A stretch of DNA of 64,000 nucleotides from positions 530,345 through 594,344 of the forward strand of contig NZ_FNJH01000002.1 of the NCBI RefSeq assembly GCF_900103225.1, in the 5' to 3' direction. This DNA is from Pseudomonas congelans (GTDB lineage Bacteria > Pseudomonadota > Gammaproteobacteria > Pseudomonadales > Pseudomonadaceae). This document shows, piece by piece, positions 10,725 through 19,737 of the stretch (position 1 is the first letter of the stretch; every line of letters begins with the position of its first letter). The notes under the pieces are model-generated. The model was not told the DNA's origin and searched no databases. It saw only the letters and a list, made by a program, of their open reading frames with translations. A program made the position numbers and the translations under genes.

Positions 10725-11642
10725 TCAAAACACAAATCCCTGCCCCAGTTCGCTTTCCATCCATTCCAGAAATCGCCTGACTCTGGGAAAGCCGGAGTGC
10801 GCTTTGGGGAATACCAGATGGTGCGCTGCGACTGGTGCAGTCAGGGTTTGGGGGGCGACTTCGATCAGCTCGCCAGTGGCCAGGTACTTTTGCGCCAGCA
10901 GCGTACTTTCCAACGCAAACCCCAACCCGTGGCTGGCCGCTTCGAGAGTCATGTACGAGCGGTCGAAACTCAGCGCGTAGGGTTTTTCCGGGCGAGCCAA
11001 GCCATGCCGGGCAAACCATTCAGGCCATTTCAGCAATGTGGCTTCGGAGAGAATCAGTTCGCAGTCGAGCAAGCCTGCGGCGCTCTCTACCGGGCGCCGC
11101 GCCAATAATTGCGGAGACGCCAGCACAGCAAATTTCTCGTCACGCAAGGTGCGCACTTCATAGCTTGGCCAGTTCGGCCTGCCATGGCGGATATCCACGT
11201 CGATCTTGTCCCTGCTGAAATGCAACGACTCATAGGAACACGACAGGTTGATCTGAATGTCCGGGTGGCTTACCCGAAAGGCTTCCAGCCTCGGCATCAG
11301 CCACAGCAGCCCGAAACTGGGCGCGGAATGCAGACGCAGGCAATCAAGGCTGACATCACTGGCGGCACGCTCGGTGGCGACGGCAAGACTGTGCAGCACG
11401 CCAGAGACATCTTTCAGGTACTGCTCACCGACTGGCGTAAGGGTCACACCACGGGCGGCCCGAACGAACAGCTGGCGACCAATCAATGCCTCCAGACGAG
11501 CCAGCTGGTGGCTGACTGCCGACGGCGTCAGGTCCAGCACTTCGGCTGCTCTGGCCAGATTGCCAAAGCGCGCCGTCTGCTCGAAGGCCTGAAGCGCTTT
11601 CAGCGGTGGCAGGCTCTGAGGTGCATCGTCATCAGGCCGCAT
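10725..11642 (-). CDS. LysR-family transcriptional regulator (GcvA-like)
   Basis: LysR-type regulator with an N-terminal winged HTH (PLKALQAFEQTARFGNLARAAEVLDLTPSAVSHQLARLEALIG), in the GcvA-like subgroup that writes LPPLKALQAFE, and a periplasmic-binding-like effector domain from about residue 95. The start at 11642 (MRPDDDAP) has CGGAG six bases upstream; a longer frame from 11681 has no ribosome site. It diverges from the SDR-MFS-transketolase operon across about 190 bp and is its likely regulator, as usual for divergent LysR genes. The effector is unknown. Confidence 0.9.
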   Translation of the reverse strand: MRPDDDAPQSLPPLKALQAFEQTARFGNLARAAEVLDLTPSAVSHQLARLEALIGRQLFVRAARGVTLTPVGEQYLKDVSGVLHSLAVATERAASDVSLDCLRLHSAPSFGLLWLMPRLEAFRVSHPDIQINLSCSYESLHFSRDKIDVDIRHGRPNWPSYEVRTLRDEKFAVLASPQLLARRPVESAAGLLDCELILSEATLLKWPEWFARHGLARPEKPYALSFDRSYMTLEAASHGLGFALESTLLAQKYLATGELIEVAPQTLTAPVAAHHLVFPKAHSGFPRVRRFLEWMESELGQGFVF

Positions 11643-11829
11643 GGATGCTCCGATGTGTCCGATTATTTGAGTTTCTTTCATTCAACCACTCGCCTGCCGA
11701 ATTGACGAGAGGTGAATTTTTTTCAGCATCCAGTGATTTTTGCGGCATTGCTCAGGACCGGCACCGGGAACACTCTGAAGTCATCGATCACCCGAATCGA
11801 ACCCATAACAATAATCAGAGGTAACCCTC

Positions 11830-12579
11830 ATGCTTCTTCAAGGCAAAATTGCAGTGATCACCGGCGCGGCGTCGGCGCGCGGTATCGGTCGCGCAACCGC
11901 GATCACCTTCGCCAGCCACGGCGCACGCGTGGTGATTATCGATCTCGACGAGTCCGCGGCACGTGATGCCGCCGCCGCACTGGGCGAAGGCCATCTGGGT
12001 CTGGCAGCCAACGTCGCTGACGAAAAACAGGTTCACGAGGCCGTCACGAAAATCATCGCGCACTACGGTCGCATTGACATCCTGGTGAATAACGCCGGTA
12101 TCACACAGCCGATCAAGACCCTGGACATCCGCCCTTCCGATTACGACAAGGTGCTCGACGTCAGCCTGCGCGGCACCTTGCTCATGTCGCAAGCGGTGAT
12201 CCCGACCATGCGCGCCCAAGCCTCGGGCAGTATCGTGTGCATGTCTTCGGTCTCCGCCCAGCGCGGCGGCGGCATTTTCGGCGGGCCTCATTACAGCGCA
12301 GCGAAAGCCGGCGTACTGGGCCTCGGCAAAGCCATGGCCCGGGAATTCGGCCCCGATCAGGTGCGTGTCAACTCCATCGCCCCCGGCCTGATCCATACCG
12401 ACATCACCGGCGGCCTGATGCAGGACGAGCGACGCCACACGATTATCGATGGCATCCCGCTGGGTCGTCTGGGCGCGGCGCAGGACGTGGCCAATGCCGC
12501 GCTGTTTCTGGCCAGCGACCTGTCGTCCTACCTCACCGGTATCACGCTGGATGTGAACGGCGGCATGCTGATTCACTGA
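11830..12579 (+). CDS. SDR-family NAD(P)-dependent oxidoreductase
   Basis: 249-residue classical short-chain dehydrogenase, similar to FabG-like polyol/sugar dehydrogenases. It shows the cofactor motif TGAASARGIGRATA (residues about 11-24) followed by an acidic residue (VVIIDLDES) that favours NAD(H), the NNAG motif, the catalytic Ser in CMSSVSAQRGG, and the YSAAKAG catalytic Tyr/Lys. RBS AGAGGTAACCCTC precedes the ATG. It is the first gene of the + strand operon with an MFS transporter and a split transketolase, so a sugar or polyol oxidation is likely. The substrate cannot be read. Confidence 0.92.
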   Translation: MLLQGKIAVITGAASARGIGRATAITFASHGARVVIIDLDESAARDAAAALGEGHLGLAANVADEKQVHEAVTKIIAHYGRIDILVNNAGITQPIKTLDIRPSDYDKVLDVSLRGTLLMSQAVIPTMRAQASGSIVCMSSVSAQRGGGIFGGPHYSAAKAGVLGLGKAMAREFGPDQVRVNSIAPGLIHTDITGGLMQDERRHTIIDGIPLGRLGAAQDVANAALFLASDLSSYLTGITLDVNGGMLIH

Positions 12580-12679
12580 CCGCGAGTGGACGGGCTGGCA
12601 AACAGCCTGTGTTTGTTCTGGATCGACGATACGCCAGGCGGTTGCCTGGCGGTCTATAAAAACAAGAGATCAGACCATC

Positions 12680-13981
12680 ATGATAACCACCATGACCCTC
12701 GACGCGGTGTCGACCACGCGCGCCAATGCCTACCGCAAGACCGCCTGGCGACTGATGCCGTTCCTGATGCTGTGCTACCTGTGCGCTTATCTCGATCGCG
12801 TCAATGTCGGCTTCGCAAAGCTGCAGATGATGAACGACCTGGCCTTCAGCGAAACCGTCTACGGGCTGGGTGCAGGCATGTTTTTCATCGGTTATTTTCT
12901 TTGTGAGGTGCCCAGCAACCTGATTCTTCACCGGGTCGGTGCCAGACGCTGGATCGCCCGCATCATGATCTCCTGGGGGATCATTTCCGCACTCTTCGCC
13001 TTCGTCGAAACCGCCTGGCAGTTCTACGCCCTGCGCTTTCTGCTCGGGGTGGCGGAAGCCGGACTGGCACCCGGTCTGCTGCTGTACCTGACGTACTGGT
13101 TCCCCTCTTATCGCCGCGCGCGCATGACCGTGCTGTGGTTCATCGCCATCCCACTGTCCGGCATGATCGGCGGCCCGCTGTCGGGCTACATCATGACCCG
13201 CTTCGCAGGCGTTCATGGCTGGGCCGGCTGGCAATGGATGTTCGTCCTCGAAGCGATCCCGACAGTGATCGTCGGCCTGCTGGTCCTGAGCTATCTGAAG
13301 GACGGAGTGCATCAGGCGACATGGCTGTCCGCTGAAGAAAAGGAGCTGGTCAACAAGGAGCTGCAAGAAGACAACAGCCAGAAAGTGGTACACGCGTCGG
13401 TAGGCGCCTTCATTCGCGACAAGCGTCTGTGGCTGCTGGCGTGCATCTACTTCTGCGTGGTGATGGGCCAGTACGCGATCACCTTCTGGCTGCCGACGCT
13501 GATTCGCAACGCGGGCGTTTCCGACCCGCTGCATATCGGCCTGATGACCAGCCTTCCCTACCTGTGCGCAATCGTCGTGATGCTGTTGATGGGGCGCAGC
13601 GGCGACAAGCATCGAGAACGCCGCTGGCACCTGGTCGGCCCGATGATCGCAGGCGCGCTCGGGCTGAGTCTGGCGGCGCTGTTCGGCGGCAATCTGCTGC
13701 TGTCGGTGCTCAGTCTGTGCCTCGCCGCAGCGGGCATTCTCTCGGCATCATCAATGTTCTGGATGCTGCCCACCACCCTGCTGGGCGGGGTATCGGCGGC
13801 CGCCGGGATCGCCGGAATCAACAGCTTCGCCAATCTCGCGGGCTTCTGTTCGCCCTACCTGATCGGCTGGATCACCACCACGACCGGCTCAAGCGCCATC
13901 GGCATGTACCTGATTACCGGCGTGCTGTTCATCGGCGCTTATCTGGTGCTGCGCATCCCTGCCGCCTCGGTCAATCGTTGA
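12680..13981 (+). CDS. MFS transporter, anion:cation symporter (ACS) type
   Basis: 433-residue, twelve-TM major facilitator. The pattern LMPFLMLCYLCAYLDRVNVGFAKLQM near the N-terminus, GYFLCEVPSNLILHRVGARRWIARIMISWG and FLLGVAEAGLAPGLLLYLTYWFPSYRRAR are hallmarks of the ACS family, which imports organic anions such as sugar acids, tartrate or phthalate. It lies 100 bp after the SDR gene and 18 bp before the transketolase N-subunit. That suggests the operon's substrate is a sugar acid or related carboxylate. Confidence 0.93.
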   Translation: MITTMTLDAVSTTRANAYRKTAWRLMPFLMLCYLCAYLDRVNVGFAKLQMMNDLAFSETVYGLGAGMFFIGYFLCEVPSNLILHRVGARRWIARIMISWGIISALFAFVETAWQFYALRFLLGVAEAGLAPGLLLYLTYWFPSYRRARMTVLWFIAIPLSGMIGGPLSGYIMTRFAGVHGWAGWQWMFVLEAIPTVIVGLLVLSYLKDGVHQATWLSAEEKELVNKELQEDNSQKVVHASVGAFIRDKRLWLLACIYFCVVMGQYAITFWLPTLIRNAGVSDPLHIGLMTSLPYLCAIVVMLLMGRSGDKHRERRWHLVGPMIAGALGLSLAALFGGNLLLSVLSLCLAAAGILSASSMFWMLPTTLLGGVSAAAGIAGINSFANLAGFCSPYLIGWITTTTGSSAIGMYLITGVLFIGAYLVLRIPAASVNR

Positions 13982-13999
13982 GTCCACGGAGTAATCACC

Positions 14000-14848
14000 A
14001 TGACAGCCACTACTTTATCTGCGCCAGCCACCTCACTGGCGCAGCGTGCCCATAACATTCGCCGGCACGCATTACGCATGGGTCAGGTTCAGGGCCAGGG
14101 TTACGTCGGACAGGCGCTGGGCGCTGCGGACCTGCTCGCCGTGTCCTATTTTCACGCGCTGAACTATCGCCCTGAAGACCCTGACTGGGAACAGCGCGAC
14201 CGCTTTTATCTGTCGATCGGCCACTACGCCATTGCGCTGTACGCGGCGTTGATCGAGGCCGGCATCATCCCGCTCGACGAACTGGAAACCTACGGCTCCG
14301 ACGACAGCCGACTGCCCATGTCAGGCATGGCCACATATACCCCGGGAATGGAAATCACCGGCGGCTCACTGGGTCATGGGCTGGGCATTGCCGTGGGGGC
14401 CTGCCTGGGCTTGAAGCGCAAGAACTCCAGTTCCTTCGTATACAACCTGCTGTCGGACGGTGAATTGAACGAGGGCTCCACCTGGGAAGCGGCCATGTCC
14501 GCCTCGCACTGGGAGCTGGACAACCTGATCGCGATTATTGATGTGAACAACCAGCAGGCCGATGGCCACTCAAGTGAAGTACTGGCTTTCGAACCCATTG
14601 TCGATCGCTGGCAGGCGTTTGGCTGGTTTACCCAACGGGTCGACGGCAACGATCTTGACGCGCTCGTGGCCGCCTTCGACAAGGCGCGCCAGCATGACGG
14701 CACGCAGCCCAGGGTGATCATCTGCGACACAAAAATGGGCAAGGGCGTGGCGTTTCTGGAAACCCGTGAGAAGACCCACTTCATCCGTGTGGATGAGCAT
14801 GAATGGGACGTCGCACTGAATAATCTCGACGAGGGGAAAACCGTATGA
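14000..14848 (+). CDS. Transketolase, N-terminal (TPP pyrophosphate-binding) subunit
   Basis: 282 residues corresponding to the N-terminal half of transketolase. Features include IRRHALRMGQVQGQGYVGQALGAADLL, an active-site His in LSIGHYAIALYAAL, GGSLGHGLGIAVG, and the thiamine-diphosphate/Mg motif DGELNEGSTWEAAMSASHW...DVNNQQADG. The gene overlaps the C-terminal subunit by four bases (ATGA), so the two are translated together. Split transketolases of this kind usually belong to specialised sugar catabolism rather than the pentose phosphate pathway. Confidence 0.95.
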   Translation: MTATTLSAPATSLAQRAHNIRRHALRMGQVQGQGYVGQALGAADLLAVSYFHALNYRPEDPDWEQRDRFYLSIGHYAIALYAALIEAGIIPLDELETYGSDDSRLPMSGMATYTPGMEITGGSLGHGLGIAVGACLGLKRKNSSSFVYNLLSDGELNEGSTWEAAMSASHWELDNLIAIIDVNNQQADGHSSEVLAFEPIVDRWQAFGWFTQRVDGNDLDALVAAFDKARQHDGTQPRVIICDTKMGKGVAFLETREKTHFIRVDEHEWDVALNNLDEGKTV

Positions 14849-15864
14849 GTTCTGCCAATCACACCTCGGCTCCGTCCGTGGCCACGAAGAAAAAACTGAC
14901 CACCTCGGCGATGATCGCGTCTATCGCGTCCGAGGGTCAGGCCACTCGCCCGGCTCCGTTCGGCCATGCATTGGCGGCACTCGCGGAGCAACGTCAGGAC
15001 ATCGTCGGGCTGTCGGCTGACCTGTCGAAATACACAGATCTGCACATCTTCGCCAAGGCGCATCCCGAGCGTTTCTATCAAATGGGCATGGCCGAACAGT
15101 TGCTGATGAGCGCAGCGGCCGGCATGGCCCGGGAAGGTTTCGTACCGTTTGCGACCACTTATGCCGTGTTCGCCTCCCGCCGCGCGTATGACTTCATTTG
15201 TATGGCGATTGCCGAAGACAACCTCAATGTCAAAATCGTCTGCGGTCTGCCGGGCCTGACCACCGGGTACGGACCCAGCCATCAGGCCACCGACGACCTG
15301 GCGATCTTTCGCGCCATGCCCAATCTGATGATCGTCGACCCCTGTGATGCACTGGAAATCGAGCAGGCCGTACCGGCGATCGCAGCGCATCAGGGCCCGG
15401 TGTACATGCGCCTGCTGCGCGGTAACGTGCCTTTGGTGCTGGACGAGTACGGTTACACATTCGAGATCGGCAAAGCCAAGACACTGCGCACTGGCAACGA
15501 CGTGCTGATCATTGCCACCGGCCTGATGACCATGCGCGCACTGGAAGCGGCCAAGCAGCTGCAGGCTGACGGTATCGACGTGGCAGTGCTGCACGTACCC
15601 ACCATAAAACCGCTGGACGAACAGACCATTCTCGCTGAGGCCAGAAAGCCAGGCCGACTGGTGGTGACGGCCGAAAACCATTCGGTCATTGGCGGGTTGG
15701 GCGAGGCAGTGGCGACGGTGCTGCTGCGCAATGGCGTGACGCCCACGTTCAGGCAGATCGCACTGCCGGACGCTTTTCTCGACGCTGGCGCGCTGCCTAC
15801 ACTGCATGACCGTTATGGCATTTCCACGCCCGCCGTCTGTACGCAAATCAAGGCGTGGCTTTAA
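14845..15864 (+). CDS. Transketolase, C-terminal subunit
   Basis: 339 residues holding the pyrimidine-binding and C-terminal transketolase domains. Landmarks are LADLSK-like VGLSADLSKYTDLHIFAKAHPERFYQMGMAEQ (catalytic Glu in GMAEQ), GFVPFATTYAVFASRRAYD, TTGYGPSHQATDDLAIFRAMPNL and VTAENHSVIGGLGEAVA. It has an unusually long N-terminal extension of about 35 residues before the conserved core. It is coupled to the N-subunit by an ATGA overlap, and its 3' end lies 50 bp before the esterase start. Confidence 0.95.
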   Translation: MSSANHTSAPSVATKKKLTTSAMIASIASEGQATRPAPFGHALAALAEQRQDIVGLSADLSKYTDLHIFAKAHPERFYQMGMAEQLLMSAAAGMAREGFVPFATTYAVFASRRAYDFICMAIAEDNLNVKIVCGLPGLTTGYGPSHQATDDLAIFRAMPNLMIVDPCDALEIEQAVPAIAAHQGPVYMRLLRGNVPLVLDEYGYTFEIGKAKTLRTGNDVLIIATGLMTMRALEAAKQLQADGIDVAVLHVPTIKPLDEQTILAEARKPGRLVVTAENHSVIGGLGEAVATVLLRNGVTPTFRQIALPDAFLDAGALPTLHDRYGISTPAVCTQIKAWL

Positions 15865-15913
15865 GCACTGGCAGGCGCAGGGGCTTATACCCCTTGTGCC
15901 TCGGGAGCACGTA

Positions 15914-16867
15914 TTGAACGCCAATGAACTACTGGATCCGGCCTATCGCTCGTTCATGGATGAGCCGTCGAGCTACTGGACACTGCACACGCTTGCCGAG
16001 ATAAGGGCTCGCGTCAGCGCCACCTGGTCAGCCGCCGCCACAGCATGCAGCGAACAACACTGGACTTCCTCCGATTCAGACAACGGCATCAGGCTGTGTC
16101 TTTATCGCCCGAACCTTTCGCTCCCTCATAAGGGGCTCCCCGTCATCCTGTATATCCATGGCGGCGGCTTTGTGCTTGGCAGCCCGGAGATGGCCGATGA
16201 TTACCTCGCAAAGCTGGCCGTCGAGCTCAAGGCAATAGTCATTGCCGTCGACTACCGGCTTGCCCCCGAGCATCCGTTCCCGATCCCGCTGGAGGACTGT
16301 TACGCAGCGCTGGAGTGGATATTCTGCAATGGGCCGGCGCACGGCATGAACACCGGCCACGTGGTGATCATGGGCCACAGCGCCGGCGGCGGGCTTGCTG
16401 CCGCGCTTGCCCTGCTTGCAAGAAACAGGGGGATTACGGCAATCGCCGGCCTGGTGCTGATCTACCCGATGCTGGATCACCGCACAGGCGCGCCCGACAC
16501 TCCGCCAGCCAACCCGACTACCGGCACTTTCAGCTGGTCGCGTCAGGCCAATCATTTTTGCTGGGAATGCCTGCGCGGTGACTACGCACTGGACGATGAT
16601 CGCAAGGCCCTGTTCTCCCCGGCACTGGCCAACGAACTGAGCGATCTGCCGCCCACCTTTATCGGCGTCGGCGCACTCGATCTGTTTCTGGAAGAGGATC
16701 TGGCCTTCGGGCTGAGCCTGTCACGCTCGGGGGTGCCGGTGGAATTGCATGTCTACCCAGGCGTGCCACATATGTTCGATCAGTTGCCGGGGGAGCAGAC
16801 CACGCAGGCTACGCAAGATATTGCCCGCGCCGTGCGCAGGATGATCGCCGCAGGGTTATGCGACTAG
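15914..16867 (+). CDS. Alpha/beta hydrolase, hormone-sensitive-lipase family
   Basis: 317-residue esterase-type hydrolase. It has the oxyanion-hole motif IHGGGFVLGS, the nucleophile elbow GHSAGGG, a C-terminal Asp region (GALDLFLEEDLAFG) and the catalytic His in YPGVPHMFD. An ATG far upstream (15806) overlaps the transketolase in another frame and looks spurious. TTG 15914 has CGGGAG seven bases before it and gives the sensible N-terminus NANELLDPAYRSFMDE. It lies downstream of the transketolase pair, probably in the same operon, and might open a lactone or ester of the substrate. The substrate is unknown. Confidence 0.87.
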   Translation: MNANELLDPAYRSFMDEPSSYWTLHTLAEIRARVSATWSAAATACSEQHWTSSDSDNGIRLCLYRPNLSLPHKGLPVILYIHGGGFVLGSPEMADDYLAKLAVELKAIVIAVDYRLAPEHPFPIPLEDCYAALEWIFCNGPAHGMNTGHVVIMGHSAGGGLAAALALLARNRGITAIAGLVLIYPMLDHRTGAPDTPPANPTTGTFSWSRQANHFCWECLRGDYALDDDRKALFSPALANELSDLPPTFIGVGALDLFLEEDLAFGLSLSRSGVPVELHVYPGVPHMFDQLPGEQTTQATQDIARAVRRMIAAGLCD

Positions 16868-16908
16868 AATGACGCACATGTTGCATCAATCCGGAAACAA
16901 GGGAATGT

Positions 16909-17196
16909 ATGTTCAAGCAATGCCTGTTACTCGCTGCGTCGATATCACTGAGCGGCTGCTGGAGCCTGATGTATCACCTCGATGGTGAACGTTGCGTCTA
17001 TCCCGGCACACGGCACGGCTGGGCATGGGGTACTAAAGACGTCGCATCGACCTGGCCCTGGCTGATAGACGTGCCGTTCTCTCTGGCGCTGGATACGCTG
17101 CTTTTGCCCTACGACCTCACCGCTTTTCTGCCGGAAAACCTTGGCGGTGATGATCGCGAGTGCCATTTCAATGATGGGCTGAATGTGCTTGGTTGA
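16909..17196 (+). CDS. YceK/YidQ-family lipoprotein
   Basis: 95-residue small lipoprotein. The N-terminus MFKQCLLLAASISLSGCWS is a type II signal peptide with lipobox LSGC (Cys17). The body (YPGTRHGWAW..., WPWLIDVPFSLALDTLLLPYDL) matches the YceK/YidQ (DUF1375) pattern, in which 'DxPFSxxxDTxLLPyd' is conserved. The function of the family is not known. RBS AAGGGAATGT lies before the ATG. It is followed 28 bp later by a small kinase on the same strand. Confidence 0.85.
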   Translation: MFKQCLLLAASISLSGCWSLMYHLDGERCVYPGTRHGWAWGTKDVASTWPWLIDVPFSLALDTLLLPYDLTAFLPENLGGDDRECHFNDGLNVLG

Positions 17197-17224
17197 CAGG
17201 CACCCACAGAGTAAGGACACGTTG

Positions 17225-17710
17225 ATGCTCGCCACCAGACTTCACCTCCTGTGCGGCAAGATCGCATCCGGTAAATCGACACTGGCAAAATCAATCGCGA
17301 CCGAGCATTCAGCGATCCTGCTGAGTGAAGATCAATGGCTCTCTCGGCTCTACCCCGACGAGATCACATCAGTGGCGGACTACGTGCGCCTGGCCCACCG
17401 GATTCGCGACATCATCGGCCCTCTGGTCATCGACATGCTGAAGGCCGGCATGTGCGTGGTTCTGGATTTCCCTGCCAATACGCTCGCCGACCGCCAGTGG
17501 CTTCGCAGCCTGGCTGACGACGCGCAGGTTAAGCATCGACTGCACTTTCTTGATGTGGAAGATGATATTTGCCTTGCCAGACTGCATGCCCGCAACGAAA
17601 GAGCCGAGCATGACTTTGCGGCTACAGATGCGCAGTTCAGGCTCATCACCCGCTACTTCCAGACTCCCCACACTGATGAGGGGCTGGATATTCTGGTTCA
17701 CGGCCTGTAA
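17225..17710 (+). CDS. P-loop kinase, zeta-toxin/AAA_33-like
   Basis: 161-residue ATP-binding protein with Walker A GKIASGKSTLAKS (residues about 12-24) and the layout of small nucleoside/antibiotic kinases of the AAA_33 group: LLSEDQWLSRLYPDEI, IRDIIGPLVIDMLKAGMCVVLDFPANT and RLHARNERAEHDFAATDAQF. AAGGACACGTTG precedes ATG 17225; the longer frame from 17183 overlaps the previous gene and lacks such a site. There is no antitoxin-like gene beside it, so it is probably a metabolite kinase rather than a toxin. The substrate is unknown. Confidence 0.8.
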   Translation: MLATRLHLLCGKIASGKSTLAKSIATEHSAILLSEDQWLSRLYPDEITSVADYVRLAHRIRDIIGPLVIDMLKAGMCVVLDFPANTLADRQWLRSLADDAQVKHRLHFLDVEDDICLARLHARNERAEHDFAATDAQFRLITRYFQTPHTDEGLDILVHGL

Positions 17711-17730
17711 CTCACCGCCTGTAACTCACC
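17703..17730. repeat. 14-bp tandem duplication at the kinase stop
   Basis: GCCTGTAACTCACC occurs twice in direct tandem (17703-17716 and 17717-17730). The first copy contains the kinase stop codon. Confidence 0.85.
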
Positions 17731-17928
17731 AAAGGGTGCGTGGCGATGTCCTTCCGGCACTCTGTTTTCTGAGGTTCCTGCAACAGGCACCCTGCTTAGC
17801 CGGTCGGCGAAGATCGGAACAGACGTATGCCTTCACGCCACCAAGCAACGAAACCTGTCATATGAACCTTCGGCCGATATGGCGCTCACTTTATAGGTTG
17901 CCTTGTCTCATTGCCGAAAGGAATTCGC

Positions 17929-19674
17929 ATGCTTTCGACCTCACCAGCGACCCCTCTTGCCAGCCCTGTCGAGCGTGAACTCAGTCTACGCGCGGTCATT
18001 ACCGGGGTTGTGCTCGGTATCCTGTTGACGCCTTCCAATGTGTACGCCGGGTTGAAGATCGGCTGGTCGTTCAACATGTCGATCATTGCGCTGTTGATCG
18101 GTTATGCGATCTGGCAAGGGCTGTCAAAGCGCTCGTCCGCGCAGCTGCCGTGGACGCTGCATGAGAGCAACATCAATCAGACTGTCGCCTCCGCCGCTGC
18201 GTCGATCATTTCCGGCGGACTGGTCGCGCCGATTCCGGCTTATACCTTGCTGACCGGCCAACAACTCGATGCCATCCCGATGATCGCCTGGGTCTTCTCG
18301 GTGAGCTTTCTGGGGATCTGGATTGCCTGGTATTTGCGGCCGTCACTGCTCAATGACACATCGCTGAAATTTCCCGAAGGCATGGCCACTCTGGAAACCC
18401 TTCTGCACATCTACAATCATGGACGTGAAGCTGCGACGCGCCTCAAGGTCCTGCTCAGTACCGCGTTGCTGTCGGCGCTGGCCAAATGGATCGACACGTT
18501 CATATGGGCGTTCCCGCGCTGGTCGCCAACGGCTCAGCTGGAGCGCCTGACCTTCAGCGCTGACCCTTCGCTGCTGCTGGTGGGGTTCGGGGCGATTATC
18601 GGTATTCGCGTCGGCCTGACCCTGCTGATCGGTGCCTTGCTGGCCTGGGGCGGCCTGGCGCCGTGGCTGCTGGAACAGGGGCTGGTGACGTTACCGGCCG
18701 ACAGCAGCGGCCCGCAGTTCGCTGCGCTGGTGGAATGGTTGCTGTGGCCAGGCGTGAGTCTGATGGTCTGTTCGACGCTGGCTTCTCTGGCCATCCGCCT
18801 GTGGACACTGCACGCTTCCACCAAGGCCAGCGGCGGGACGCCCTGGTCAATGCCCAGGCCCGGACCGGCCGCCGGTTTTGCGCTGGCGATCCTGCTGGTC
18901 GTCAGCCTGCAGGCGCTGTTGTTCGGTATCAATCTATGGATGGCATTGCTGACCATTCCTCTGGCGATCTGCCTGGCGGCCGTGGCGGCTCGCGTGGTGG
19001 GTGCCACGGGTATTCCGCCTATCGGGGCAATCGGGCAGTTGTCGCAACTGAGCTTCGGCATCGTCGCGCCCGGTCAGGTGCCAATCAACCTGATGAGCGC
19101 CAACACGGCCGGCGGTTCAGCCGGGCAATGCACCGATTTGATGAATGACTTCAAGGTAGGCCGGGCGATCGGTGCCACACCACGTAAACAGCTGATTGCC
19201 CAGACCCTGGGGATTTTCGTCGGCAGTATCGTCGGGGTCCTGGCCTATATGGCGCTGATCCCGGACCCGCAATCGATGCTGCTCACCGAAGAGTGGCCAG
19301 CCCCGGCAGTGGCGACCTGGAAAGCGGTGGCGCAGACGCTGACGCACGGTCTGGACTCGCTGTCGGCGAGCATCCGCTGGGCAATTTTCATCGGTGGTCT
19401 TGCCGGTTTGCTGCTGGGCATCCTTGACAGCACACTGCCCGCTCACCGCGCCAGGTACCTGCCCAGCGCCGCAGCACTGGGCCTGGCCTTCGTACTGCCA
19501 GCCTCGGTGTCGTTGATGATGGCGCTCGGTGCAGTGCTCACCTGGCTGGTGAACTGTCGCTGGCCATCGCTTACCGAACGCTTCGCCATCACCGCTGCGG
19601 CTGGCCTGATTGCCGGCGAGAGCATTACCGGCGTAGGTGCGTCGTTGTGGCAGATGGTTCAGAACGGCGGGTAG
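17929..19674 (+). CDS. OPT-family (oligopeptide/YSL-like) transporter
   Basis: 581-residue polytopic membrane protein. The opening ELSLRAVITGVVLGILLTPSNVYAGLKIGWSFNMSIIALLIGYAI is the signature of the OPT superfamily, followed by LHESNINQTVASAAASIISGGLVAPIPAY and NLMSANTAGGSAGQCTDLMNDFKVGRAIGATPRKQ, also conserved in bacterial OPT proteins. Roughly 14 hydrophobic segments are visible. AAAGGAATTCGC before ATG 17929 sets the start. Family members carry peptides or metal chelates; the substrate here is unknown. It is monocistronic or cotranscribed with the small gene after it. Confidence 0.92.
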   Translation: MLSTSPATPLASPVERELSLRAVITGVVLGILLTPSNVYAGLKIGWSFNMSIIALLIGYAIWQGLSKRSSAQLPWTLHESNINQTVASAAASIISGGLVAPIPAYTLLTGQQLDAIPMIAWVFSVSFLGIWIAWYLRPSLLNDTSLKFPEGMATLETLLHIYNHGREAATRLKVLLSTALLSALAKWIDTFIWAFPRWSPTAQLERLTFSADPSLLLVGFGAIIGIRVGLTLLIGALLAWGGLAPWLLEQGLVTLPADSSGPQFAALVEWLLWPGVSLMVCSTLASLAIRLWTLHASTKASGGTPWSMPRPGPAAGFALAILLVVSLQALLFGINLWMALLTIPLAICLAAVAARVVGATGIPPIGAIGQLSQLSFGIVAPGQVPINLMSANTAGGSAGQCTDLMNDFKVGRAIGATPRKQLIAQTLGIFVGSIVGVLAYMALIPDPQSMLLTEEWPAPAVATWKAVAQTLTHGLDSLSASIRWAIFIGGLAGLLLGILDSTLPAHRARYLPSAAALGLAFVLPASVSLMMALGAVLTWLVNCRWPSLTERFAITAAAGLIAGESITGVGASLWQMVQNGG

Positions 19675-19737
19675 CCGGGTGCCTGGCGCGACAGGCAAAC
19701 TGCTATGCTTCGCGCCTGTACAAGCGAGTTGAAGAAC

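Noticed and set aside
11701..11717. LysR T-N11-A site ATTGACGAGAGGTGAAT upstream of the LysR-SDR divergent pair
   Set aside because: The dyad is short and imperfect and only one copy is seen; too weak to list as a site.
12542..13630. 362-codon minus-strand open frame opposite the MFS gene
   Set aside because: Its composition (Gln, His, Asp repeats of short motifs) and antisense position mark it as a shadow.
14374..15924. 516-codon minus-strand open frame opposite the transketolase genes
   Set aside because: It is antisense to the clear transketolase subunits and rich in Arg/His/Gln, typical of shadow translation.
17225..17710. Toxin-antitoxin system
   Set aside because: There is a zeta-like kinase fold but no antitoxin-like gene in front of or behind it.
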